Shown here piece by piece: positions 1 through 7,875 of a stretch of 27,487 nucleotides of DNA. The position numbers were made by a program, and so were the translations under genes. Origin of the DNA: an uncultured Geobacteraceae bacterium. GTDB taxonomy: Bacteria; Desulfobacterota; Desulfuromonadia; Geobacterales; Pseudopelobacteraceae. Under the pieces are notes generated by a model, which was not told the origin of the DNA, searched no databases, and saw only the letters and a list, made by a program, of their open reading frames with translations. The stretch is from the NCBI GenBank assembly GCA_903879825.1, contig CAIRND010000408.1, forward strand, positions 1-27,487, written 5' to 3'. Numbering within the stretch: position 1 is the first letter of the stretch; each line of letters opens with the position of its first letter.

Positions 1-59
1 CGATGAACTTCCGGATTTTGGTTCAATCCATAATTCAGAATTGTCTTCGGCTCATCCAT
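1..59 (-). CDS. Possible 5' end of a downstream gene (partial)
   Basis: On the minus strand an ATG at 59-57 opens a frame (begins MDEPKTILNYGLN) that stays open to the window edge, 19 full codons. It overlaps the last codons of the radical SAM gene by 8 bases, as coupled genes in an operon often do. The upstream AAGAGAAAA is only a weak ribosome-binding site. Too little is visible to name a family, and the open frame could be chance. Confidence 0.35.
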   Translation of the reverse strand, partial: MDEPKTILNYGLNQNPEVH

Positions 60-1596
60 TAAATTTTCTCTTCATTTCTTCCATCTTCGCCGGTATTTTA
101 CCGAGAATGCCAAGCCCCAGCTTTTTCATGACAAAAGAGCTTCCCATGAACAACTTGGTGATACGCATCAAATAGTCTCGTTTGAAGGTGGCCTTCATAG
201 TCATAAATTCCATAATTTTGCCCATATAAAAACGACGGTAGCCGTCGGCTATGGCAACTTCAATCTGGAGAGTACTCATGTTGTATGGCTCAAGAACAGG
301 ATCAACCATGTTGTACTTCCCGTAATCGTGGCTGCAAATAAGGGGGGCGAGGTCATTGTAGCCGTCTGCATAGGGCCACGGAGTGAATGTAAAAAAGTTC
401 GCAATATCAGAATTGTACTGTTGGGCCAGTTGCATGGTTTTTTTTATACTGTCAGAAGTTTCGCCGGGGAAACCAACCATAAAAGATGCTTCAGACACTA
501 TCTCCTGCTCACGGAGAAGATCAAACACCTGTTTCGTCTCTTCGAGCACCTGATCTTTTTTCATTGCATCAAGGGTGGACTGATCGGCCGTTTCAACACC
601 AAATGAGATATAGATAATCCCGGCTTTTCGGTACTTCCAGAGAATATCCCTGTCTCGAATGATGTCCGCAGCCCTGGTTTCCATCAACAGATAAATCGGC
701 ATATCCCTGGCGATGACGGCATCAAGGAGGGCTTCCCACCGTTCCCGATTTCTGGTGGGATACTCATCGGTAATCATAACTACATTAACGTTGTGCGTCG
801 TATACAGATACTCCAGTTCGTCGACCACCTTGTGAGGATCCCGGGCGCGCCAGGTTTTTTTCCAGAATTTCTGTTGGGAGCAGAAGGTACAGCTGTGCTG
901 GCAACCCCGGGAAGTACTGATCGCTCCCATCCGTGAATCGGGAATCACAAGACTGTAATAATCCTTCCAATCGAGCAGATCCCACGCAACGGGGAGATCA
1001 TCAATACTCTCCATGAAAACACGAACATCAGTCTTTACAACCACACCGCACCGCCGAAAAGCGATTCCGGCTACCGTCTCAGGGTTTCCACCGACCTCCA
1101 GCACCTCCAGCAAGTGCCGAAGTGTGACTTCTCCCTCACCGATGACGATATAGTCAACGGCAGCAGAGTGTGCAAGGACCTCTTCATACATAAAGGTCGG
1201 GTGCACGCCCCCGAGGATGGTCACAGTATCCGGCTTGATACTTTTGGCCAGCTCCAGTACCGTGACGGCATCATTGATCGTGGCGGTGACCGCAGTGGAG
1301 GCAACGTAATCGGCCAGGGATTCACGAAGACGATGCTCAATCTCAACGTATGAATGCCCCTTGGCCATGGCGTCGTATATTTCTGCGTCCAGCCCCGCCT
1401 GGCGAACGACGCCGGCAAGATAGACGAAACCAAGAGGGATCCAGCGACCAGCAATTTCATCCACTCCACTATGATACGGGGGAGTTACAAACAGCACTTT
1501 TTTAAGGTTCTCAGCGGTTTTTATCTGGATTCTCCCTTTGCATTCAGTAAGTTGCACCGTGGACACACGACCAGTATCAGCGCGCGACAGTATCAT
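52..1596 (-). CDS. Cobalamin-binding-domain radical SAM protein (BchE/P-methylase-like)
   Basis: This 514-residue protein has the two-domain layout of class B (cobalamin-type) radical SAM enzymes. An N-terminal Rossmann-like region (about 33-165) has KVLFVTPP, the PLGFVYLAG stretch, LGGVHPTF and GEGEVTL. The radical SAM core follows with the 4Fe-4S motif SRGCQHSCTFCSQ, cysteines 232, 236 and 239. A helical C-terminal part carries many basic residues. The classical DxHxxG cobalamin-ligand motif is not evident, so cobalamin may bind base-off without a protein ligand or not at all. Relatives act as methylases or cyclases; the substrate here is unknown. It is divergent from a glycosyltransferase and beside a glycan cluster, so sugar or lipid-carrier modification is plausible but unproven. 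The start is uncertain: no good ribosome-binding site precedes the first ATG, and conserved sequence begins only near residue 30. Confidence 0.85.
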   Translation of the reverse strand: MILSRADTGRVSTVQLTECKGRIQIKTAENLKKVLFVTPPYHSGVDEIAGRWIPLGFVYLAGVVRQAGLDAEIYDAMAKGHSYVEIEHRLRESLADYVASTAVTATINDAVTVLELAKSIKPDTVTILGGVHPTFMYEEVLAHSAAVDYIVIGEGEVTLRHLLEVLEVGGNPETVAGIAFRRCGVVVKTDVRVFMESIDDLPVAWDLLDWKDYYSLVIPDSRMGAISTSRGCQHSCTFCSQQKFWKKTWRARDPHKVVDELEYLYTTHNVNVVMITDEYPTRNRERWEALLDAVIARDMPIYLLMETRAADIIRDRDILWKYRKAGIIYISFGVETADQSTLDAMKKDQVLEETKQVFDLLREQEIVSEASFMVGFPGETSDSIKKTMQLAQQYNSDIANFFTFTPWPYADGYNDLAPLICSHDYGKYNMVDPVLEPYNMSTLQIEVAIADGYRRFYMGKIMEFMTMKATFKRDYLMRITKLFMGSSFVMKKLGLGILGKIPAKMEEMKRKFNG

Positions 1597-1720
1597 GACA
1601 GGGCGTTATAATCCAGCCATTTCCAATAAATATATCCCTGATAATTTTCAGGACAAGGTAGACCCTCAACGTTTTCTTGATTGTCCTCGGAATCTAAACG
1701 TGATAAGCACATTGACAATC

Positions 1721-1736
1721 AGGGGGTCTGCACGTG
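1721..1736 (+). promoter_or_regulatory. Ribosome-binding site and GTG start of the first GT2
   Basis: AGGGGG at 1721-1726 lies 7 bases before a GTG at 1734. This supports GTG as the start codon, because no in-frame ATG lies close to the conserved KKIIVVLPAYN beginning of the protein. Confidence 0.7.
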
Positions 1737-2498
1737 ATCAATGGGAAAAAAATAATTGTAGTTCTTCCGGCATACAATGCGGCGAAAACTCTTGAGGACA
1801 CCTGGCGGGAAATCCCACCGGAAGTTGACGAAGTGGTCCTGGTGGATGACTGCAGCCGAGATAACACGGCTGAATTGTCGAAAAAACTCGGGATTACCAC
1901 TATAGCCCATAGGACCAATACCGGCTATGGTGGCAACCAGAAAACCTGCTACCGCACCGCATTGGATATGGGCGCAGACATCATTGTTATGGTTCACCCT
2001 GACTACCAGTATACGCCGAGACTGGTCACCGCCATGGCTGCCATGATTGCATACGGCGAATTTGACTCCGTACTCGCGTCCCGGATTCTGGGAACGGGTG
2101 CGCTCAAAGGCGGCATGCCGCTTTATAAATACGTTGCCAACCGTTTTCTGACCTTGGCGGAAAACATCCTGCTTGGGCAGAAGTTTTCCGAATATCACAC
2201 CGGCTACCGGGCCTTTTCACGTGAAGTGCTGGAAAAGCTGCCGCTTGATGCCAATTCAAACGATTTTGTCTTTGACAACCAGATGATCGCCCAGATGGTC
2301 TGGTTCGATTTCCGGGTCGGCGAACTCTCCTGCCCTACCAAGTATTTCAAGGAAGCATCCTCCATCAATTTCCGGCGGAGTGTTATCTACGGGCTTGGTG
2401 TGCTGTGGACGGCATTGCAGTTCAGGCTTAACAAGTGGGGATTGGCTGTATCGCCGCAGTATATGGAAAAAAAGAATAATGAAAGGGTGAGAAACTAG
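1734..2498 (+). CDS. Family 2 glycosyltransferase, DPM1-like (polyprenyl-phosphate sugar synthase type)
   Basis: The 254-residue soluble protein has a GT-A fold signature: IVVLPAYNAAKTL at the start, VLVDDCSRDNTAE (about 35-47) for nucleotide-sugar binding, VHPDYQY near 90 in place of the usual DADLQH-type motif, and HTGYRAFSREVL near 160. The family moves a sugar from a nucleotide donor to a polyprenyl phosphate at the cytoplasmic membrane face. Unlike the second GT2 of this window (6907-7875) it has no C-terminal membrane helices. It starts at GTG with a good ribosome-binding site. A degraded membrane-protein remnant and a GT39-like enzyme follow on the same strand, so it may supply the lipid-linked donor for a GT-C enzyme. 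The donor sugar cannot be read from sequence. Confidence 0.88.
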   Translation: MINGKKIIVVLPAYNAAKTLEDTWREIPPEVDEVVLVDDCSRDNTAELSKKLGITTIAHRTNTGYGGNQKTCYRTALDMGADIIVMVHPDYQYTPRLVTAMAAMIAYGEFDSVLASRILGTGALKGGMPLYKYVANRFLTLAENILLGQKFSEYHTGYRAFSREVLEKLPLDANSNDFVFDNQMIAQMVWFDFRVGELSCPTKYFKEASSINFRRSVIYGLGVLWTALQFRLNKWGLAVSPQYMEKKNNERVRN

Positions 2499-2543
2499 CT
2501 TCTCCCATCTCTCATCGGTTATTAGACTGCTGTTGATCAATAA

Positions 2544-2942
2544 GATGCTGTTATTATAGTAGTAAGCTTGGCTAGTTTACCTAAGGATTCAGACAACCTT
2601 GTTGCAAAAGCAGTTACCATCCCCGGACTATTTTTCACTTATCTTCTTATCAAATAATTACACGATTGGGAGTATCTGACCATCTCTATGGTTTTCATTA
2701 TGGTGACGGTTCTGTCCACATTGCTGTCCATAAACATGGCATCATCACCCCGCTATGCTTTTGTAGCAAGTGTCATGCTCTTTGTTGTTCTTGTGAATGA
2801 GACAACTTGCAAGAGAAAGTCTTTCACTCGCTGGCTGTCATTATCTTTATTAGTCATGACTGTAACTTCCTGTTTTACTAGTTTTCATAACGGTCTTTAT
2901 TATAGCCCTGATTTACCTGACTGGCGGCAGTACGTTATGTAA
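2544..2942 (+). pseudogene. Decayed C-terminal remnant of a polytopic membrane protein
   Basis: The only open frame with a start in this stretch is an 84-codon ORF at 2688-2942 beginning MVFIMVTVLSTLL. Reading the same frame upstream, it continues as hydrophobic, protein-like sequence (AVIIVVSLASLPKD, then AVTIPGLFFTYLLIK) back to 2544, broken by one TAA at 2655-2657. The 'SPRYA' plus hydrophobic stretch and the ending LPDWRQYVM resemble the C-terminal part of GT-C or O-antigen-ligase-like membrane proteins. No ribosome-binding site precedes 2688. The likeliest reading is a truncated gene with a premature stop; an alternative is a short real membrane protein starting at 2688. This remnant fills most of the 2499-3031 gap between genes. 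Confidence 0.55.
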
Positions 2943-3031
2943 TGGCAATCAGATACAACTAAACCAATTAAGATTTGGTCTCAGTTTAAATCAAAATCAT
3001 GGCAAGTCACTCTGACACCGAAGGATCAAAA

Positions 3032-4660
3032 ATGATTCCACGTGAAGGTCCGAAAATATCCAGAGAAAAGTTCCTTCCGTATATCCCGTTAGCCCTGGTT
3101 CTCGCAGTCGTATTTTACGTACGTATCCGGCTTCTGCCTGTTCCCCTAGAACGGGATGAAGGTGAGTTTGCCTACATGGGGCAGCTTTTACTTAAAGGCA
3201 TTCCCCCGTTCACTCATGCCTATACCATGAAACTCCCAGGTGTCAGCGTGATGTATGCGTTGATCATGCTTCTGTTTGGCCAGACCTCAACCGGAATCCA
3301 TACGGGGCTATTGATCGTCAATACAGCATGCATGTATCTGGTCTACCTGCTCTCTAAGCGATTGTTTGACAATAACGCGGCTCTGTTCTCCTGCGCCAGC
3401 TACGGATTACTGTCTCTCAGTGCTTCCGTATTTGGTGTTTTTGCTCATGCAACCCATTTTGCTGTGCTGTTTGCACTGACAGGAATTCTGCTTTTATCCA
3501 GTTCAATTAAAAACAGGCAAATGTCCCTTCTGTTGATCAGCGGCCTTTGTTTTGGTGCGGCTGTCAGCATGAAGCAGCATGCAGTTTTGTTCCTTATCTT
3601 CGCTGTTTTGTATTTTGTTTGGTGTTTCTGGAAAAATCCCGCCTCTGACAAAAAATATTTCTCCACGGGGAGTGCCATTTTCCTGCTTAGTGCAATAACT
3701 CCCTATGCCCTGATTGTTCTTTGGATGCTTAATGCCGGTAGCTTTGCCAATTTCTGGTTCTGGACCGTGCAATATGCGGGTGAATACTCATCAGGTGTGC
3801 CACTTACATTAGGTTGGAACGAGTTCACACGCTCTTTTGGAATAATCGCACTATCACAATTGCCATTATGGATTCTCGCCGGATCAGGAGGTGTGTTGCT
3901 CTGCATAAAGAAGAGAGATTGCGCTGACAGACCTTTTGTCTTCGGCTTCATCTTGTTTTCACTCCTCGCAAACTGTCCGGGATTGTATTTCCGGAAACAT
4001 TACTTTATTTTGCTTCTACCGGCAGTGGCGGTACTAGTTGGTGGAGGTTTAAGTTCAGTCGGACGGCTTTTTTCGTCTTTAAAACGGGTACAGATCACTC
4101 CTCTCCTCCCGGTTTTCTTGCTCGGTGTGGCGGTCACGTACGGTTTTTACAATGAACGAGAAATATTTTTTACACTTACCCCATTAGAAGTGAGTCGTGC
4201 GACCTATGGAGCAAACCCTTTTCCTGAATCTATACAGATTGCCAACTACATAAAAAACAACACCACACCAAATGATACAATTGCTGTTCTCGGTTCCGAA
4301 CCAGAAATATTATTCTATGCCGACAAGCTTTCGGCAACTGGTCACATTTACATGTATGGACTAATGGAAGGTCATCAGTACGCTGAGCGTATGCAGATGC
4401 AAATGATTTATGAAATTGAGGCGGCACGTCCCGCGTACATTGTCTTTGTTAATGTAGAAACGTCTTGGTTGAATCAAGAATCTTCTGTTCAGACGGTTTT
4501 TAATTGGAGCAGAAGTTACATTGGAAAGCAGTATGATCGGGTTGGAGTCGTTGATATCATTGATTCCAATACGACACACTATCTTTGGGAAGACAAAGCG
4601 GTTAAGTATACCCCGGTATCCGATAGTTATATAACCATCTTTAAAAAGAGGGGCTGGTAA
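3032..4660 (+). CDS. GT39-like polytopic glycosyltransferase (GT-C)
   Basis: This protein of 542 residues (from the ATG at 3032) has about ten or more membrane segments and a periplasmic C-terminal domain. The first loop has LERDEGEFAYMG (Asp42-Glu43), the acidic pair typical of GT39/ArnT/PMT-like GT-C enzymes, which take a sugar from a polyprenyl-phosphate donor on the outer face of the cytoplasmic membrane. An ATG at 2999 would add 11 polar residues, but AAGGA at 3021-3025 stands 6 bases before the ATG at 3032, so the latter is preferred. It lies downstream of a DPM1-like GT2 that could make its donor. Acceptor and sugar are unknown. Confidence is high for the fold and moderate for the activity. 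Confidence 0.82.
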   Translation: MIPREGPKISREKFLPYIPLALVLAVVFYVRIRLLPVPLERDEGEFAYMGQLLLKGIPPFTHAYTMKLPGVSVMYALIMLLFGQTSTGIHTGLLIVNTACMYLVYLLSKRLFDNNAALFSCASYGLLSLSASVFGVFAHATHFAVLFALTGILLLSSSIKNRQMSLLLISGLCFGAAVSMKQHAVLFLIFAVLYFVWCFWKNPASDKKYFSTGSAIFLLSAITPYALIVLWMLNAGSFANFWFWTVQYAGEYSSGVPLTLGWNEFTRSFGIIALSQLPLWILAGSGGVLLCIKKRDCADRPFVFGFILFSLLANCPGLYFRKHYFILLLPAVAVLVGGGLSSVGRLFSSLKRVQITPLLPVFLLGVAVTYGFYNEREIFFTLTPLEVSRATYGANPFPESIQIANYIKNNTTPNDTIAVLGSEPEILFYADKLSATGHIYMYGLMEGHQYAERMQMQMIYEIEAARPAYIVFVNVETSWLNQESSVQTVFNWSRSYIGKQYDRVGVVDIIDSNTTHYLWEDKAVKYTPVSDSYITIFKKRGW

Positions 4661-4734
4661 TAGTGCGTTGAGATGTTAATTATTTAGGCTTTTGCAAGAA
4701 TCTGATTTAAAAGTTACAAATAATCAGTGAGTAA

Positions 4735-4926
4735 AAATATCACCTATCAGGTTTTAAAAAAGCTGACGCAGGTGACAATGAAAAGAGCCACAACGTGCGT
4801 AATCTCATTTTAATTTGTATAGCACTCATAGTTACAATCCTAGGCGTAAAGTGGCAGGTGGGAAATTTTTATCACCCCAGCGCATTCCTGAAACGGACAT
4901 GGATTACCCTTTCACTCGTATACTAA
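4735..4926 (+). CDS. Possible small single-pass membrane protein, or gene remnant
   Basis: The 373-bp space between 4661 and 5033 is mostly AT-rich and holds one protein-like frame. From 4735 it reads 63 sense codons to a TAA at 4924-4926, with a polar lysine-rich stretch followed by a hydrophobic helix (LILICIALIVTILGV). The only plausible start is a GTG at 4795, giving 43 residues (MRNLILICIALIVTILG...), with AAAAGAG at 4781-4787 as a weak ribosome-binding site. It could be a small membrane protein or the debris of a larger one. No family is recognised. Nothing else was seen in this gap. Confidence 0.3.
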   Translation, partial: KYHLSGFKKADAGDNEKSHNVRNLILICIALIVTILGVKWQVGNFYHPSAFLKRTWITLSLVY

Positions 4927-5033
4927 AATGATTACACTTTCAAATAAAGCCTCAATATGCAAAAATACCCACGGTTTCAGTCTAAAGATTGCGATCTTGT
5001 TTTACCCTACCATTTCCAAAGGATACCCCGACA

Positions 5034-6860
5034 ATGACAACTGCATTTAAACCAATTTTTATAAAAATAACTTTCATCACGGTTCTTCTTCTGGCAGTGT
5101 ATGGCAACACCCTCAACCATGGCTTCGTCTGGGACGACACCGACATCATTGTCGATAATCCACAGATTGAAAAGCTCAGCAACATTCCTTCTCTTTTCCT
5201 GTCTGAAGATAAAATAGAGGGTGCGACCGGCTATTACCGTCCCATGACTTATGTTTCCTTTGCCATTGATCGCGCTATTTGGGGACTGAATCCGGTTGGC
5301 TTTAACATCACCAACCTTGCACTCCACATTCTGGTTGTTCTGCTGTTCTACCAAGTTATAGCAACTATTTTCAAAAAGGACCGTCTCGCTCTTGCCGCCG
5401 CACTGATTTTTTCCTTGCATCCTGTTGCCGGCGAAACGATCAATTTCCACTCCGGTGGTAGAAATACCCTGCTCTGCGCCGCTTTTATCCTGCTATCACT
5501 GTTTTACTACGCCAAAGAGAAACGCATTACCGCCGCCATCCTTTTTACCGGAGCTCTCTTTTCAAAAGAATTTGGACTGTTACTGCCGGCAATTCTGTTT
5601 ATATATGACTGGTTTATCAAAAAAGAAAAACCTCGACTTCTTTCCTATCTCCCTTTTCTCATACCTATTGCGTTATATTTCACTCTCAGATCGTTCGCCA
5701 TCGAAAAAGCAAACCTGCTCAAATCCATCAATCTAACTGAAAGCTTATGGATTTCTCCCTATCTGCTTATTAAATATCTGGTCCATATGGTCTATCCCTT
5801 CAGCCTCAGTGTCCTGTATGACGTAAGTACGAATATTATATACGCGTCGCTGTCTCTGGTCGGGGTTCTCGCGCTTATCTTCACTGCGTATTACTTCCGA
5901 AAACAGGGTGAGGTCATCTTTTCCATAAGCTGGTACCTCCTTTTTTTACTCCCTGTTATCAATATCGTTTTGCTTAAGGCAGCCTCCCAGATGGCTGACC
6001 GGTATGCCTATTTTTCACTCATGGGATTTGCGCTGGCGCTCGCTTTTATCATCAACAAATCAGGGGAAAAGGCCACTATTGTTATTTTGCTGATTATCTG
6101 TGGAGCTTATGCTGCCGTTGACATTACGCGCAACAATTACTGGAAAGATGACCTCGCATTCTATACTCAAATGACAAAGGATTCACCCGACATGGCTCTC
6201 GGGTATAACGATCTCGGCATTTATTATTTCAAAAAGGACGACATGTCCAATGCGGAGAAATACCTGACAATTGCAGCCTCAAAAAAGGACATAACCGCGA
6301 GGCTGCTTGGCGCCAATGCCGCAGTTTTTTGGCAGGCTGATAAACTTGATATTACGGAAAAACTCCTGCTCCGCCAGCTCGAACTGGAGCCTTCAAATCC
6401 CCAGCCATATATCATGTTGAAGATGATCTACGACAAGACCGGTAATAAGGTCAAGGCCAGGTTTTATGGTGACAAGGCATCCGCACTGTTCCCTGGAATA
6501 GAAGAAATGATGAAGCAGAGGGTCGTTGAAGTGTGCCGGCAAGCTGAGGCCTTCATCACAATGAGATCATTCGATAGAGCGGAAAATCTCTTGCGAGAGG
6601 CAATAATTATCAACCCGGACTTTGTCCCAGCGCTTATAGACATGGGCGGACTCAGTGCTGAAAAATCAGATTTTGTAAAAGCGGAGAAATATCTTTCCCG
6701 GGCAACGGCCCTTGAACCGTTGAATTCCACGGCACACTATAATCTCGCCCAGGTCTATCAGATGCAGAATAAAATTTCTGAAGCGGAGGCAGAACTAAAA
6801 AAAGCCAACGAAGCAGGGGCGCTCCCTCAGCAAAAAGGGACCAGACCTCAGCAAAAGTAA
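5034..6860 (+). CDS. TMTC-like polytopic glycosyltransferase with C-terminal TPR repeats
   Basis: The ATG at 5034 has AAAGG at 5018-5022; a TTG at 4989 would add 15 residues and is less likely. The 608-residue protein opens with a membrane helix and then a periplasmic loop with HGFVWDDTDIIVDNP (Asp34-Asp35). That is the same placement and sequence style as the acidic motif of eukaryotic TMTC1-4 O-mannosyltransferases. YYRPMTYVSFAIDRAIWGLNP, NLALH, SLHPVAGE and GGRNTLL match further conserved points of that family. About eight to ten membrane segments end near residue 365. Several TPR-like repeats follow (YNDLGIYYFKKDDMSNAEKYL, AEKYLSRATALEPLNSTAHYNLA) and probably bind the acceptor or a partner outside the membrane. 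The next gene is a DPM1-like donor synthase. The acceptor is unknown, and the exact reaction is inferred from the family. Confidence 0.8.
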   Translation: MTTAFKPIFIKITFITVLLLAVYGNTLNHGFVWDDTDIIVDNPQIEKLSNIPSLFLSEDKIEGATGYYRPMTYVSFAIDRAIWGLNPVGFNITNLALHILVVLLFYQVIATIFKKDRLALAAALIFSLHPVAGETINFHSGGRNTLLCAAFILLSLFYYAKEKRITAAILFTGALFSKEFGLLLPAILFIYDWFIKKEKPRLLSYLPFLIPIALYFTLRSFAIEKANLLKSINLTESLWISPYLLIKYLVHMVYPFSLSVLYDVSTNIIYASLSLVGVLALIFTAYYFRKQGEVIFSISWYLLFLLPVINIVLLKAASQMADRYAYFSLMGFALALAFIINKSGEKATIVILLIICGAYAAVDITRNNYWKDDLAFYTQMTKDSPDMALGYNDLGIYYFKKDDMSNAEKYLTIAASKKDITARLLGANAAVFWQADKLDITEKLLLRQLELEPSNPQPYIMLKMIYDKTGNKVKARFYGDKASALFPGIEEMMKQRVVEVCRQAEAFITMRSFDRAENLLREAIIINPDFVPALIDMGGLSAEKSDFVKAEKYLSRATALEPLNSTAHYNLAQVYQMQNKISEAEAELKKANEAGALPQQKGTRPQQK

Positions 6861-6906
6861 TTCATGTCCCTGAACGCATAGAATCACCTTTAACCGGAGT
6901 TAGTCA

Positions 6907-7875
6907 ATGAAGCTGATCATACAAATACCCTGTTACAACGAAGCGGAGAGTCTCCCCATTACTCTGAAAGACCTCCCCCGTGAGGTGCCCGGTTTCAGCG
7001 TTGTGGAGTGGCTTATTATAAACGACGGCAGCAGGGACAACACAGAGGAAATTGCCAGGAAATACGGAGTTCACCATGTCGTAAACTTCACAAATAATCA
7101 GGGACTTGCCAGAGCCTTCCTGGCCGGGTTGGACGCTGCGGTGAGACTCGGGGCGGATATCATTGTGAACACCGATGCCGACAACCAGTATATGGCTGCC
7201 GACATCCCGGCTCTTGTCGCCCCCATTCTCGCTGGAAAGGCAGATGTTGTCGTTGGTGCGCGACCGGTCGACAAAATCACTTCCTTTTCTCCGGCAAAAA
7301 AAATTCTGCAGAAATTCGGGAGCGCAGTCGTCAGATTTGTCAGTAAAACGAATATCCCGGACGCACCAAGCGGTTTCAGGGCCATGACACGAGAAGCCGC
7401 TCTACGCTTCAACGTATTCAACGATTATACGTATACTCTGGAAACCATAATCCAGGCCGGGCAGAAAAACATAGCCATAACTTCTGTGCCGATACGGGTC
7501 AATGGAGCCATGAGACCATCCCGGTTGGTACGAAGCATTCCTTCCTACATCAGAAAATCCCTTGTCACTATCGTCAGGATATTTATCGTTTACAAGGCGT
7601 TCAGGTTTTTCATGTCGGTCGGGTTAGCGGTTTTTAGCTTGGGGTTTCTGGGAGGGACCCGATATCTCTATTTCTACGCTATCGGTGATGGTGCAGGGCA
7701 CATCCAGTCCTTGATCTTGTCGTCAATATTACTTGGTGTCGGCTTCCAGACCATACTAACCGCCTTCCTGGCAGACCTGCTGGCGGTAAACCGACGCCTT
7801 ATGGAAGATGTACAGTATCGTGTCAAACGTCTTGAATATTTACCTGCCGATCAAAAAGGGTCTCACTTCAAATGA
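6907..7875 (+). CDS. Family 2 glycosyltransferase, DPM1/GtrB-like, with C-terminal membrane helices
   Basis: The 322-residue protein has IIQIPCYNEAESL at the start, LIINDGSRDNTEEIA near 38-51, NTDADNQY near 90 (the DxD metal site) and APSGFRAMTREA near 155. Two C-terminal hydrophobic helices (about 225-250 and 262-288) anchor it in the membrane, as in GtrB-type polyprenyl-phosphate sugar synthases. GGAG upstream of the ATG serves as ribosome-binding site. The stop overlaps the ATG of the following TMTC-like gene (ATGA, 7872-7875), so the two are translationally coupled. This is strong context for a donor-synthase/GT-C-transferase pair. Confidence 0.9.
   Translation: MKLIIQIPCYNEAESLPITLKDLPREVPGFSVVEWLIINDGSRDNTEEIARKYGVHHVVNFTNNQGLARAFLAGLDAAVRLGADIIVNTDADNQYMAADIPALVAPILAGKADVVVGARPVDKITSFSPAKKILQKFGSAVVRFVSKTNIPDAPSGFRAMTREAALRFNVFNDYTYTLETIIQAGQKNIAITSVPIRVNGAMRPSRLVRSIPSYIRKSLVTIVRIFIVYKAFRFFMSVGLAVFSLGFLGGTRYLYFYAIGDGAGHIQSLILSSILLGVGFQTILTAFLADLLAVNRRLMEDVQYRVKRLEYLPADQKGSHFK

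Noticed and set aside
1637..1652. Small hairpin CCTGA/TCAGG upstream of the first GT2
   Set aside because: Only five base pairs with a 6-base AT loop; expected by chance.
1719..2198. 159-codon minus-strand ORF
   Set aside because: It is a shadow of the well-supported GT2 gene on the plus strand, with no recognisable motif.
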